Assembly (NCBI RefSeq): GCF_900109045.1
Contig: NZ_FNYL01000003.1
Location: forward strand, 62,001 to 126,000
Origin: Dyadobacter sp. SG02
Lineage (GTDB): Bacteria > Bacteroidota > Bacteroidia > Cytophagales > Spirosomataceae
Direction of reading: 5' to 3'
Length of the DNA stretch: 64,000 nt
Shown: piece after piece, positions 30,401-38,646 of the stretch
How the letters are laid out: each line of letters opens with the position of its first letter
How positions within the stretch are numbered: the stretch's first letter is position 1
Notes under the pieces: model-generated
What the model saw: only the letters and a program-made list of their open reading frames with translations
Database searches by the model: none
What the model was told of the DNA's origin: nothing
Translations under genes and position numbers: made by a program

Positions 30401-32462
30401 CCGCGGAAATGTTAGCCAGACCATGGTCGACGTCGCCTTTCAGTTTCAGGTTTTGATACACATAACCTTTGATATCCGCGCTCTCGATCGTACCGTCCAG
30501 CTTCGCTTTCATCGTTTTCGGCGCATACCCGACGCCGTCCAGATCGGCGCGGAGCGTCAGTTTGCCCATTTCGGTTGGGGGCTGTTTCGTCAGTTTACCG
30601 AGGTCGAACTCCGTAAATGTCAGCGTACCATTATATTGTGCCCGCAGACTGTCGGTAATGTTTTTAAGATTTCCTGAAAAAGTACCTGTGCCAAACGAGG
30701 TATTGATGGTCGTCGCCAAAGTTAGGTTCTCCATCGAGCCTTTTATTTTTCCGGAGACCTTTATGGCATCGGGCAGTTCAATGGAAGCCGGTACCGCGCT
30801 GTCGGGAAGCATTTTAAGCAAATCGGCTTTGGTAGAGGATATTTCATTGATATTCAAATCCATATTCAGCTTTTCCGCATCCGGCAGCCCTTTCAGCCGG
30901 CCGTCTGCGCTCAGTACCGTGCCATCGAGCATGGTAAATTTCGCTTTCGAGATCAGCATATCATCCACCGATCCGGTAATCTGTCCCGTACCTTTCACCA
31001 CTCCGTTCGGCTCCTGGTCGAATGGTGGGGTTTTGGCCAGGTCGGGCACGAGCAGCAGAATGTCCGCGAAGGCAATGCGGCTGTCGGTGAGGCGTAGTTT
31101 GAGTTTAACCTTGCCAATATCGTTCGTCAGCTGATCGAGGTTTTTGTAGCGGAGGCTCAGCTCGTCGCGTAACAGGGTATTCGGAGTTTTGAGGTAAAGA
31201 TTGTGGAGATAGGTTTCACGATCGCCGTAAGCGAAATCGGTTCGGAATGCGTCCAGGCGGAAACCGCTTTTATCTTTGAATGAAGCGGATTTCAACGCGC
31301 CCGCGATGTTTTCGGGCGAGAAAAGGAATTCCCGCAAATCTACATTCAGGTTTTTGATGTTAAGGTGCGCATAGTCGAGGCCTTTGGGGACGGCAGGAGA
31401 ATTGAAATCATCGTAGCGGATGTCGTTGTTTTCCAGCTTGATCTCACCCACTTTCACATACCAGCCGGGTGCTTCGGCCGCCGTAGTGTCTTTCTTTTCG
31501 TCCGTAGGAGCGCCGGTCGCCGGGCCGCCGGCCGCCGGAGCGCCGGTCGCCGGGCCGCCGGCCGCTTTGGGTTTCGGTTTTTTGGCAAATTCAGCGAAAA
31601 GCGACATGTTTTGCAGCGAAACATTCTTCACATCCACACGCTGGCTACCCATGTAAATGCTGTTCACATGCCCGGCGAATTTGTCCACGGTCAAGCCATT
31701 TTTCAAGCCTGAAACTTCGTCGTCAAATTGCCATTTGAATTGTTGAATATCAATATCGCCGACTTTGATATCGAGGGAATCGGCCGGATCGGGCTTTGGC
31801 TCGGGCCCGGCGGCCGCTACTTTCAATGCATTATACATTCTCAGTTTTACCTGGCTGTTATGCAATGCAGTATTGGTGAGATGATATTGCGAAATGGTCG
31901 GGTTGAATTTATCGAATTTCACCAGGGCCGAATCGATGTTCCCGGAAGCGTCGGTACCGATTATGGCATCGCGGTAGGAAAACCTGACATCTTTAAGCGA
32001 AATCTGGTCCAGCCGCATTTTGAGGGGCTTCGACGGCGTAGTATCGACTTCCGTGGTGTCGGTACCGGCAAATGCGTCGACGATAAACTGGAAATTGAAT
32101 GTAGTGTCCGGCAAAACGCGGTTGATATTGGCATTCACTCCTTCCAGTTCCACTTTATTGATACCGATGTCACCTTTAATGAGGCTGTACATATCCAGGT
32201 CTACGTAGAGGCGTTTGCCCGAAACGAGGGTGTCGCCATGCAAATCTTCGAAATACACGCCTTCGAGCAGTACCCAATCGGGAATATCGAAGCGTACTTT
32301 CTCGATATTGACCTTGGTTTTGAGTTTTTTACGTAAAAAGGAATTCGCCTGGGACGTTAAAAAATTCTGGCCGAACGGTGTCTGGATGCCCCAGATCAAC
32401 ACGCCAACCAGAATCAAAACTGTCAGGAGTATTATGGCCAATACTTTCAGTGCTTTCTTCAT
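27465..32462 (-). CDS. tamB: TamB-like translocation/assembly module protein (DUF490)
   Basis: A 1665-residue envelope-spanning AsmA/TamB family protein. The ATG at 32462 is chosen because it opens with the membrane anchor MKKALKVLAIILLTVLILVG; the frame is open 16 codons further up. The bulk is a long run of beta strands, and the DUF490 C-terminal domain (YDLTEGSYDLTLQILKRQFEIKKG onward) ends in a domain predicted to meet TamA. Such proteins form hydrophobic grooves carrying lipids or helping outer-membrane protein insertion. A low-complexity Ala/Gly/Pro linker from a 30-bp tandem repeat lies near residue 310. Its stop lies inside the tamA coding region. Confidence 0.9.
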   Translation of the reverse strand: MKKALKVLAIILLTVLILVGVLIWGIQTPFGQNFLTSQANSFLRKKLKTKVNIEKVRFDIPDWVLLEGVYFEDLHGDTLVSGKRLYVDLDMYSLIKGDIGINKVELEGVNANINRVLPDTTFNFQFIVDAFAGTDTTEVDTTPSKPLKMRLDQISLKDVRFSYRDAIIGTDASGNIDSALVKFDKFNPTISQYHLTNTALHNSQVKLRMYNALKVAAAGPEPKPDPADSLDIKVGDIDIQQFKWQFDDEVSGLKNGLTVDKFAGHVNSIYMGSQRVDVKNVSLQNMSLFAEFAKKPKPKAAGGPATGAPAAGGPATGAPTDEKKDTTAAEAPGWYVKVGEIKLENNDIRYDDFNSPAVPKGLDYAHLNIKNLNVDLREFLFSPENIAGALKSASFKDKSGFRLDAFRTDFAYGDRETYLHNLYLKTPNTLLRDELSLRYKNLDQLTNDIGKVKLKLRLTDSRIAFADILLLVPDLAKTPPFDQEPNGVVKGTGQITGSVDDMLISKAKFTMLDGTVLSADGRLKGLPDAEKLNMDLNINEISSTKADLLKMLPDSAVPASIELPDAIKVSGKIKGSMENLTLATTINTSFGTGTFSGNLKNITDSLRAQYNGTLTFTEFDLGKLTKQPPTEMGKLTLRADLDGVGYAPKTMKAKLDGTIESADIKGYVYQNLKLKGDVDHGLANISADMKDRNIDLDLNAQADLSKEYPSVKADMEITNLDLTALNLYADSLQVKGSIKVDMPSTNPENPLGTVNVDSLVLTHHRKPIGISNINVQLTDSSGGRQAYIESPILKAKMTGQYSYTEIGDAILTEVGKHFKSPDLTYKEVTKPVNFALDATLNNHPAIQIFVPEIREMKTIQLRAQMDNQKDSSLVARLSIPMVNYDSTIVERVSVDFSTVEANAAFNANIGSVNTSGFRMQNASLASQIVNNDVKFDFIVRDSVNTERHAVKGDLAVNNNQYRLNLRDDLLLNYDKWETDTAGYVRYASDSVYVKNLAISNKGQSLKINSTSEAPNSPLDITMANISIGPLIEIATLDSTLATGTLNGKVLLSNYMSSPVYTGELTINNLAVTKIPVGDLSLKSTNETENLIRVAMSLVNDQNDVNIRGSYNLKSESPMDFKMDLKKLSAKTIEAFSFGELKRAEGNLTGNIAITGATDSPKLDGAVNFDNVAFNATQLGSRYSLAGQKIQFAGQNINFNNFTITDSLNQAMKINGNVNIAKLPDVGYNLNISAKNFNVLNSTQKENELFFGKANIDANLTVKGVGAKSVIDGNVKVDPGSNITVVMPSDATEAGDASKGVIEFVDMSDSTQVVKKDSVEAAQNVMVDFASQISLDIDVDDKSEFKVVIDELNGDNIRLKGNAQLNTGVAPNGQLFLLGSYDLTEGSYDLTLQILKRQFEIKKGSTLLWTGDPMKADLNITAVYPVMVDPGSIAAKFQGASKIPVEVQIVITGNLTTPNIAFKIAIPDDAVDKQVQNDVMQQTFWKDMENNPSEANKQAFALLITNKFITDQSTAGFNIGSSAEAVARQSVSQLLTDQLNNLASDLVKGVDLNIGLNSTADQSTGARTDLNVGLSKAFLNNRLKISVGKNFELESKSNAGNSTEVFDNIALDYSISKDGRYMFRGYRKNQYQSILEGFIIETGVSFIITADYDLFREIFQKQRNEK
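31507..31566 (-). repeat. 30-bp tandem repeat (two copies) within tamB
   Basis: Two adjacent 30-bp GC-rich units (31507-31536 and 31537-31566) differ only at the last base. They are in frame and encode two copies of a GGPATGAPAA-type decapeptide in a flexible linker. Confidence 0.9.
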
Positions 32463-32513
32463 CCCTGGCTGTTTTCCGCCACATCGAGGCGTTGAGAATC
32501 TTGGTTTCATGAA

Positions 32514-32548
32514 ACCTGCCGGCAGGATACGGGTTTCGGCCGGCAGGT
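32514..32548 (-). terminator. GC-rich hairpin between the LolA-like gene and tamB
   Basis: A perfect 10-bp stem (32514-32523 and 32539-32548) with a 15-nt loop lies in the 111-bp gap upstream of tamB. It could end the upstream transcript or partly attenuate transcription into tamB; only a short TTT follows on the minus strand. Confidence 0.5.
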
Positions 32549-32573
32549 GTTTTAGAGGTTGGTATCCCCGTTG

Positions 32574-33284
32574 TTATCTTTTAAACAGTTCGACGTTTAC
32601 ATTGTCATTCACAGTCAATGTAGATTTGATCGTCACCGGCTTTTTATCCTGGCTGTTCAGTTCCACGAGTTTGGTGGGGTACAAAATACCATACGCGGAT
32701 TTGGCGTAATCTGATAAATCGCTGGTGGTTTCCACGCCGCCCTGGTTCGTTTTCTGGCGCAAAAGCAGACCCGATTTAGCATCGAAATAGAGGTTGTATT
32801 TCACGCCTTTTCCCTGCAATTCCACATTGTTTACCTGCGCCCCATTGAGTGTTTCGGTACCCACAGTGGTCGCGATCAGCCCCCGATTTTTGTAATTGAT
32901 AAATGGCACGAGGTTGTCATACAATTCCATGCGCATATTTTGCTGCTCGGCCTGGCTCAGGTCTTTTACATCCACTTTCTGCCCGATCGGCACCTTGATC
33001 CACCCCTGATCGCCCTTCACGGTATACACAAAGCTGCGTTTCATGATGGTTTTGTTCTTATAAATCGACTGCTCGGGGATGGAGGCTGTGATCACCGCAT
33101 TGTACGGAGTAGCTGCCGCTGCGGAATAGCTTCTGGACAGATTATAGGATTTTACCCCGTCCCATAGCGCTTTGCCGCCCGTCGCCTTGTAAAACTGTGA
33201 AAATATGGAGTCAGCGGGCAATTTTTGTGCGTACGAACCAGCCGTTACTAATAGCAGCGCGGCCAGCATTTTGAGCTTTTTCAT
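32574..33284 (-). CDS. LolA-fold periplasmic protein of unknown role
   Basis: A 236-residue exported protein (signal peptide MKKLKMLAALLLVTAGSYAQ). It has the beta-sheet pattern of LolA/LolB-like or outer-membrane lipoprotein-sorting folds: an N-terminal helix (IFSQFYKATGGKALWDGVKSY), a run of strands, and a late segment YNLYFDAKSGLLLRQKT typical of these domains. LolA-like proteins bind acyl chains in a hydrophobic cavity. The gene lies directly upstream of tamB-tamA on the same strand, so a supporting role in outer-membrane biogenesis is possible. The exact ligand is unknown. Confidence 0.7.
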   Translation of the reverse strand: MKKLKMLAALLLVTAGSYAQKLPADSIFSQFYKATGGKALWDGVKSYNLSRSYSAAAATPYNAVITASIPEQSIYKNKTIMKRSFVYTVKGDQGWIKVPIGQKVDVKDLSQAEQQNMRMELYDNLVPFINYKNRGLIATTVGTETLNGAQVNNVELQGKGVKYNLYFDAKSGLLLRQKTNQGGVETTSDLSDYAKSAYGILYPTKLVELNSQDKKPVTIKSTLTVNDNVNVELFKR

Positions 33285-33500
33285 TTGTGTAAAGATTTTG
33301 TTTTAAGTTTTTGACCTGTTTCCGGATTCCGGTTGGCCGGACCTCGGTTTTTTAGATCACTATGCGTGTTCGGGGTTTAAATAAGCAAAATTAATCGACT
33401 CCTGTGCGAGCTATTTGCAAAAACCGTTCCATCAGAGCCGATCCGGGCGAAATTGAGGCTGGCAGTGCTTCCTATGCGCTTCGGGAACTGCTTGTAAATG

Positions 33501-33531
33501 AAAAGGAAGGGCCGAAACGACCCTTCCTTTT
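33501..33531 (-). terminator. Rho-independent terminator of the TonB-type receptor gene
   Basis: A perfect 11-bp stem (33501-33511 and 33521-33531) with a 9-nt loop, ending in TTTT in the minus direction. It begins 31 bases beyond the receptor stop codon. Confidence 0.85.
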
Positions 33532-33561
33532 CACATATATTAACAATTTCTGCCCGGCGGA

Positions 33562-35991
33562 TCAGGCATCGTCGCCACTTGCGGAAATTTTTCCGAACCT
33601 GTATTGGAAAGTCACATTCACGAGCCGGTTGGTCTGGTGCCAGTTCGACGATTGCGAATAGGTATCCGTGTTCAGCTGGCTTCTGTAATTCCGGGACAGG
33701 AAAATGTCCTGCACATTAAAGGAAATGGTCGCCTTCTTTTCGAGCAAATCTTTCCGGATACCCATATTGGCGATGAAAACGCCGTCGCGCGTGCCCTGCG
33801 CGATCGCCCTCGGGCCCTCGTAGTTCACATATGCCGATGCGCGGAAGTCGGCCGGGAGCGTGATGAATGCATTCAGGTTACCCGAGTAGCTCCACGTGCG
33901 GTTGTCGATCTGCGCGATGGCGGATACCACTTCGCTGCGGAAAATGCGGCCGCTACCATTCAATTTTACAATGTCTCCGAAAAGCTTTTGGGAAAAGTCG
34001 GTTTCAAAACCATAATTCAACTCACGGCCGACATTGTCATATCTGGTGAGCGAAACGCCTGCTTCATCGATCGTACGGATCTGCGTGATGGCATTGTTGG
34101 AATAATCCATGAAAAGCGATGGGCCCCAGCCGCCGTTGGCTTCGTAGTTGGAATAGCCCATTTCAGCCTTATGCGTAAACTCGGGACGGAGGTTCGGGTT
34201 ACCCGTTTTTACGTTGCGTGGATCGGAAACGTCGGTATAAGGGTTCAGCCAGTCGGCCTCGGGGCGCTGCACGCGACGGCTGTAATTCAGTTTCACCTGC
34301 GAGGCTTCACCCAGCTTGCGCGTCACGGCGAAAGACGGTACGAGCGTGAGGAAATGCACGCTGAAATCCTGGTTACGGCTGATCTGGTTGATATCCTGGT
34401 TGTAATCGGTGACGCGCAAACCTGCCCGGACGCCCCAAAGATCGGTTTTTTGCGAGAATGTCATAAACCCGGTGTAGGTAGCATCCTTGTAGCCGAAAAC
34501 GTTGCTGATATTGTTGTCAAAAACGTAGCCGTTCGTCTCGCGATCGAGGTTGTAGAAAGCATTTACATTGTCATTCGAGCTGCTGCGCGAGCGTATGCCG
34601 GCTTCCAGGGTCGCTTTCGGGTTGATAGGCCAGGTATAATCGGCATTCAGGAAAAGCGAATGGCGGTTGTTGTTACGCAGGTTTTGCTGGTTGCGCATCA
34701 GGCTGTCGATCGTACTCTCCTGCGCGAAATATGATTCCCCGTCGGACCCGCCGAGCGAATAACTCGAATTGAAATTAAGCTGATGGTCTTTTTCGGCAAA
34801 TTTCAGGCGGTAATCGAGGTTGAAATTGAGGTTATCGCCGTTGCCTGTGCTGTTGTTCAGGCGGCGGAAGGTCTCCGAAACCACGCCCGAAGCGAGCGTC
34901 GTTTCGTTGAGGATATTGCTGTTGTTGCGGTTGTTGTCACGCGAGTAGTTCACCCCGGCTTCGATGGAGTTCTTATCATTGAAATCATAATTGACCCCCA
35001 CTCGGCCGAATGCATTTTTGCCTTTGTTGCCGCCGGTACCATCCTGCTGCAAATGCGACTTAGATTCGGTCACGAAATTGTCGCGGCTCAAAGCTCTTTC
35101 CCAGGTTGTAGCGCGCGTTTGCCCGCTCAGGGACGCGTTCAAGCCAAACTTTCCGGCTTTGTAGCTCAGGTTACCCGATGCCGCATTGTTGTTTTTGTTA
35201 CCGATGCTTAACCGCGCACCGCCGTTCATCCCGCGGATTTTCGTCTTTTTGGTAATAATGTCGATCACCCCTGAGGCACCTTCGCCTTCATATTTCGCGG
35301 AGGGCGTCGTCATCACGTCGATCCTTTCAATCAGGTTTGCCGGGAAAGATTGCAGGATCGTGGGGAGGTCACTGCCATAGAGGTTGGATGGTTTGCCATC
35401 GATGAGCACCACTACATTCCCTTTTCCCCGGACTTGCGGGTTGCCGTTTTCATCGAGCGAAACGGCCGGTACTTTTTCGAGCAGGTCGCTTACATTGTTG
35501 CTCGTTGCGAGCATATCCTTCCCGATATTGACCATCTTCTTGTCGATATCGTCCACGATCATGGTCTTTTCGCCTTTCACCACCACTTCGGCGAGCTTTT
35601 GCGCTTCGGGCTGCACGGTAATGCTTCCAAGATCGAGCAGGCTGGCTTCGGCCGCCAGTTTTACATTCGGGCGGTATAGCGTTTGGTAACCCATATTGGT
35701 CACACGCAAAATGTAGTTGCCCGCTGCAACTTCGGCAATGGTGAATGCTCCGTTCTCGTCGGCTACTGCACCGTTGACGAGCGACGAGTCTTTGGGCATC
35801 AGCAAGGCCACAGTAGCAAATGCGACCCCGGCATTGTTGGGCCCCTCAACGATTTTGCCCACCAGCTTACCACCGACCGCACGCTGCGATTTTGTAGGAT
35901 TCACAGGACGCGAATGGTTGCCAGGGGTTGCGAGAAGTAGATGTGTAGGTAAAATTAGGGCAAGACTGTTAAGAAACAGAGTTCTTTTCAC
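33562..35991 (-). CDS. TonB-dependent-receptor-like outer-membrane protein with carboxypeptidase-regulatory-like domain
   Basis: An 809-residue outer-membrane protein. After a signal peptide (residues ~1-22) comes a CarboxypepD_reg-like beta sandwich (GKLVGKIVEGPNNAGVAFATV through NMGYQTLYRPNVKL), then a plug domain (VSDLLEKVPAVSLDENG, VLIDGKPSNLYGSDL, GEGASGVIDIITKK) and a 22-strand-type beta barrel. This is the 'outer membrane beta-barrel family' layout; some members lack a clear TonB box. The substrate is unknown. It is divergent from a GH20 hexosaminidase, and no SusD-like partner is adjacent, so it is not part of a classic SusC/D system. Confidence 0.9.
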   Translation of the reverse strand: MKRTLFLNSLALILPTHLLLATPGNHSRPVNPTKSQRAVGGKLVGKIVEGPNNAGVAFATVALLMPKDSSLVNGAVADENGAFTIAEVAAGNYILRVTNMGYQTLYRPNVKLAAEASLLDLGSITVQPEAQKLAEVVVKGEKTMIVDDIDKKMVNIGKDMLATSNNVSDLLEKVPAVSLDENGNPQVRGKGNVVVLIDGKPSNLYGSDLPTILQSFPANLIERIDVMTTPSAKYEGEGASGVIDIITKKTKIRGMNGGARLSIGNKNNNAASGNLSYKAGKFGLNASLSGQTRATTWERALSRDNFVTESKSHLQQDGTGGNKGKNAFGRVGVNYDFNDKNSIEAGVNYSRDNNRNNSNILNETTLASGVVSETFRRLNNSTGNGDNLNFNLDYRLKFAEKDHQLNFNSSYSLGGSDGESYFAQESTIDSLMRNQQNLRNNNRHSLFLNADYTWPINPKATLEAGIRSRSSSNDNVNAFYNLDRETNGYVFDNNISNVFGYKDATYTGFMTFSQKTDLWGVRAGLRVTDYNQDINQISRNQDFSVHFLTLVPSFAVTRKLGEASQVKLNYSRRVQRPEADWLNPYTDVSDPRNVKTGNPNLRPEFTHKAEMGYSNYEANGGWGPSLFMDYSNNAITQIRTIDEAGVSLTRYDNVGRELNYGFETDFSQKLFGDIVKLNGSGRIFRSEVVSAIAQIDNRTWSYSGNLNAFITLPADFRASAYVNYEGPRAIAQGTRDGVFIANMGIRKDLLEKKATISFNVQDIFLSRNYRSQLNTDTYSQSSNWHQTNRLVNVTFQYRFGKISASGDDA

Positions 35992-36087
35992 GGGTATAGG
36001 ATTTTAGATTTTATTAGGAGTCAAGCAGGGCAAAGATGCCGGTTTCGTATTGTAAAATATAACTAAATCAAGCGTTAAAGCTTTAAT

Positions 36088-36123
36088 GGGTACAAAGTTA
36101 CATGTATTTGTGGTAACGTACCC
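36088..36123. promoter_or_regulatory. Imperfect dyad overlapping a -7 box in the divergent receptor/GH20 region
   Basis: GGGTAC-AAA-GTTAC (36088-36101) pairs with GTAAC-GTACCC (36113-36123) with a 3-nt bulge. The minus-strand sequence TAACTTTG (36100 to 36093), an exact TAnnTTTG match, lies inside it, about 100 bases before the receptor start. It could be a regulator site over that promoter. Confidence 0.4.
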
Positions 36124-36241
36124 TTTTTCGAAATAATTACATAAAATTATAAAAAATTTAAGATTCGCAGTATTTTAAAATAGGAATACGATAACTTGCA
36201 GTATTTTTAAATAATTTTAATAAATACCGGATTCCTAATTC

Positions 36242-37870
36242 ATGAAACGTTTCCTTTTCGGATTAATCTGTTGCGTGCTCGTACACTCGGCAATGGCGCA
36301 GATTAACGTCATCCCCAAACCTACCCAGGTCCTGACGGCCAAAGGCGCATGGACGCTTAAAGCCAAAACGAAGGTCGGCGCACCTGCCGACGCCAAATGG
36401 TCGCACGTGGCGGAAATGCTGGCGGCGCAACTAGGCAAAGCCACCGGGCAAGCCGTTTCTACCGCGAAAGGCAAGGGCGACATATCATTAGTTCTGTCGT
36501 CGGACACCAGCCTCGGCGAGGAGGGCTACCGCTTGCTTTCGACTTCCAAAGGCGTAACCATTCAGGCGCAAACTGCCAGGGGCGCATTCTACGGTGTGCA
36601 AACGCTTTTGCAACTTCTGCCAGCGGAAATATTCAGTGAAACACCTGTCGCAGGAGTGAAATGGACCGTGCCTTACGTGACGATCAAAGACGTACCCCGC
36701 TACGCTTACCGCGGCTTGATGCTCGATGTCTGCCGCCATTTCATGCCGATCGAATTTGTCAAAAAATACATTGATCTGATTGCATTGCACAAGCAGAACC
36801 AGTTCCACTGGCACCTTACCGACGACCAGGGCTGGCGTATCGAGATCAAGAAGTATCCCGAACTGAAAACCATCAGCTCGAAGCGCAAGGAGACGATGAA
36901 GGGGCATTACAAAGATCAGAAGTTCGATGGGACGCCTTACGAGGGCTTCTATACCCAGGACGAAATCAAAGAGGTGATCAAATATGCGGAGGACCGTTTC
37001 GTGAATGTGATCCCCGAAATCGAAATGCCCGGGCACGCGCTGGCGGCATTGGCTGCTTATCCGCAGCTGGGCAACAATCCCGACAAAATTTATGAAGTAG
37101 GTACGAAATGGGGCGTTTACGACGACGTGTTCATGCCGCGCGAAGAGACTTTCAAGTTTCTCGAAGACGTGCTCACCGAGGTGATCGACCTTTTCCCCAA
37201 CAAATACATCCACATCGGCGGCGACGAATGCCCGAAAGTACAGTGGAAAGAAAGCCGTTTCGCCCAGAACATCATTCAAAAAGAAGGATTGAAAGACGAG
37301 CATGGTCTGCAAAGCTATGTGATCAAGCGGATCGACAAATTCATCACCGCGAAAGGCCGTCGTATGATCGGCTGGGACGAAATCCTGGAAGGCGGGCTTT
37401 CACCTAATGCGACCGTCATGAGCTGGCGTGGTATCGAGGGCGGTATTGCTGCTGCAAAAGAGCGCCACGACGTGATCATGACGCCGGGCAACTTCTGTTA
37501 CCTCGACCATTACCAGGCGGAAGCCAAGACGCAGCCTATCGCAATCGGCGGCTTCACCGACCTGGCGGAGTCATACTCCTACGAACCAACTCCCGCAGAA
37601 CTTTCAGCCGACGAAGCGAAGCACATCCTCGGCGTACAAGGCAACGTATGGACCGAATACATGAAAACGCCTGCCTACGTACAATATATGGTATGGCCCC
37701 GCGCCACCGCATTGGCCGAAGTCGGTTGGACATCGAAAGAAGGCAAGAACTTTGAAGATTTCAGCAAACGCATGGAAATCCATAAAAAACGCCTCGACTT
37801 CCTGGGCGTCAACTACTTCGGCGCGCCTACGAACGACAAGTTTGAGTATGTCTGGCCGGAGAAAAAGTAG
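36242..37870 (+). CDS. Beta-N-acetylhexosaminidase, GH20
   Basis: A 542-residue exported glycosidase (signal peptide MKRFLFGLICCVLVHSAMAQ) that removes terminal beta-linked GlcNAc/GalNAc by substrate-assisted catalysis. An N-terminal GH20b domain (residues ~25-150) precedes the TIM barrel with GLMLDVCRHFMP, the substrate-binding HWHLTDDQGWRIEI, and the catalytic pair Asp328-Glu329 in HIGGDECP. Late conserved segments GVQGNVWTEY and PRATALAEVGW complete the active site. Likely substrates are chitooligosaccharides, glycan ends or peptidoglycan fragments. Divergent from a TonB-type receptor, with which it may share regulation. Confidence 0.95.
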   Translation: MKRFLFGLICCVLVHSAMAQINVIPKPTQVLTAKGAWTLKAKTKVGAPADAKWSHVAEMLAAQLGKATGQAVSTAKGKGDISLVLSSDTSLGEEGYRLLSTSKGVTIQAQTARGAFYGVQTLLQLLPAEIFSETPVAGVKWTVPYVTIKDVPRYAYRGLMLDVCRHFMPIEFVKKYIDLIALHKQNQFHWHLTDDQGWRIEIKKYPELKTISSKRKETMKGHYKDQKFDGTPYEGFYTQDEIKEVIKYAEDRFVNVIPEIEMPGHALAALAAYPQLGNNPDKIYEVGTKWGVYDDVFMPREETFKFLEDVLTEVIDLFPNKYIHIGGDECPKVQWKESRFAQNIIQKEGLKDEHGLQSYVIKRIDKFITAKGRRMIGWDEILEGGLSPNATVMSWRGIEGGIAAAKERHDVIMTPGNFCYLDHYQAEAKTQPIAIGGFTDLAESYSYEPTPAELSADEAKHILGVQGNVWTEYMKTPAYVQYMVWPRATALAEVGWTSKEGKNFEDFSKRMEIHKKRLDFLGVNYFGAPTNDKFEYVWPEKK

Positions 37871-37893
37871 TCGTGTTGGTTTGGACATTTGAG

Positions 37894-37926
37894 AAAGCAT
37901 CCCGCGGTGGCGGGGTGCTTTTATTG
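37894..37926 (+). terminator. Rho-independent terminator after the GH20 gene
   Basis: A 12-bp stem with one wobble (37894-37905 and 37910-37921), a 4-nt loop and a T run, 23 bases beyond the stop codon. Confidence 0.8.
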
Positions 37927-37969
37927 TTTAATGAATATGCCGATATTTACTCTTCATTGATTTTGTGAT

Positions 37970-38173
37970 ATGAAACCGAAGAAGCGAATAATTACGATTT
38001 ATAAGAACCTCAACGATCCGTATATCGATGTAATGCTCACCGGGATGGGGGAAACGCCACGTGAGCGTTTTGAGAAGTTTTTCGAGATTCGGAAAAAGTT
38101 AGAGCTTTTCATCGGTTTCGACCATAGTACCCGCGATAGAACCATCAAAATCCGCAAAGCTGAATGGATTTAG
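37970..38173 (+). CDS. Small protein paired with a nucleotidyltransferase
   Basis: A 67-residue, basic protein with no signal or membrane segment. The middle ERFEKFFEIRKKLELF looks like an amphipathic helix and the C-terminus is Lys/Arg rich, which would suit binding to nucleic acid or to the partner. Its last ten bases overlap the start of the nucleotidyltransferase gene, so the two are translationally coupled. The size and pairing resemble a toxin-antitoxin or accessory module, but I do not recognise the family and no function should be assumed. Confidence 0.65.
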   Translation: MKPKKRIITIYKNLNDPYIDVMLTGMGETPRERFEKFFEIRKKLELFIGFDHSTRDRTIKIRKAEWI

Positions 38174-38646
38174 AAAACACTGAATTCCTTGAATTCACAA
38201 AATGCGCACACTTAAAAGAACTGGAATACCTCATTGTCGGCGGATTTGCGATGTTTTTGAATGGATTGAATCGCGCTACAAACGACGTGGACATCTGGAT
38301 TAACCCTACCCATGAGAATGGTCGGCGCCTGGTGGATGTATTTCGATGTATGGATTTGGATGAAAGCGAGATTTTCAAACTTGAACAGCTGGATTTTACC
38401 CAGCCTCATGTTTTCGGCTTTAACGGGGAGCTCGATATTGTTACTCAGATTCACAGAAACTTCGATTTTGTTGATGTATTCGACAGATCGAGAAGTTTTA
38501 TGAATGCGCAAGGTTCAACCATTCATTTCTTGCATTTAAATGACCTGCGCGAACTGAAGGTGCTTGCGAGAAGACCACAAGACCTCCGGGATGTCGTGAT
38601 GATCGACGATTTTATAGCACTTGGTGGCGGCTCTGCTGCCGATTGA
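38164..38646 (+). CDS. Nucleotidyltransferase-fold protein (MNT/AbiEii-like, DUF6036 type)
   Basis: A 160-residue soluble protein. The start of the fold is YLIVGGFAMFLNGLNRATNDVDIWI: a GG(F/A) helix followed by DVD carboxylates, the hallmark of minimal nucleotidyltransferases. Downstream GELDIV supplies a third acidic position. Such proteins may adenylylate RNA or protein, or act as antitoxins/toxins in MNT-HEPN and AbiE-like systems. No HEPN protein is adjacent; the only partner is the overlapping 67-residue protein upstream. It lies between the GH20 terminator and pyrD, like an inserted two-gene cassette. Confidence 0.75.
   Translation: MDLENTEFLEFTKCAHLKELEYLIVGGFAMFLNGLNRATNDVDIWINPTHENGRRLVDVFRCMDLDESEIFKLEQLDFTQPHVFGFNGELDIVTQIHRNFDFVDVFDRSRSFMNAQGSTIHFLHLNDLRELKVLARRPQDLRDVVMIDDFIALGGGSAAD

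Noticed and set aside
33604..34734. A 376-codon open frame on the plus strand opposite the TonB-type receptor gene.
   Set aside because: It is antisense to a strongly supported gene and the translation shows no family features; long antisense frames are expected in GC-rich coding DNA.
36488..37312. A 274-codon open frame on the minus strand opposite the GH20 gene.
   Set aside because: The GH20 catalytic motifs fix the plus-strand reading; the antisense translation is compositionally odd and motif-free.
33562..37870. The receptor and GH20 genes as a classic SusC/SusD polysaccharide utilisation locus.
   Set aside because: No SusD-like lipoprotein is present, and the receptor belongs to the general outer-membrane beta-barrel type, not clearly SusC.
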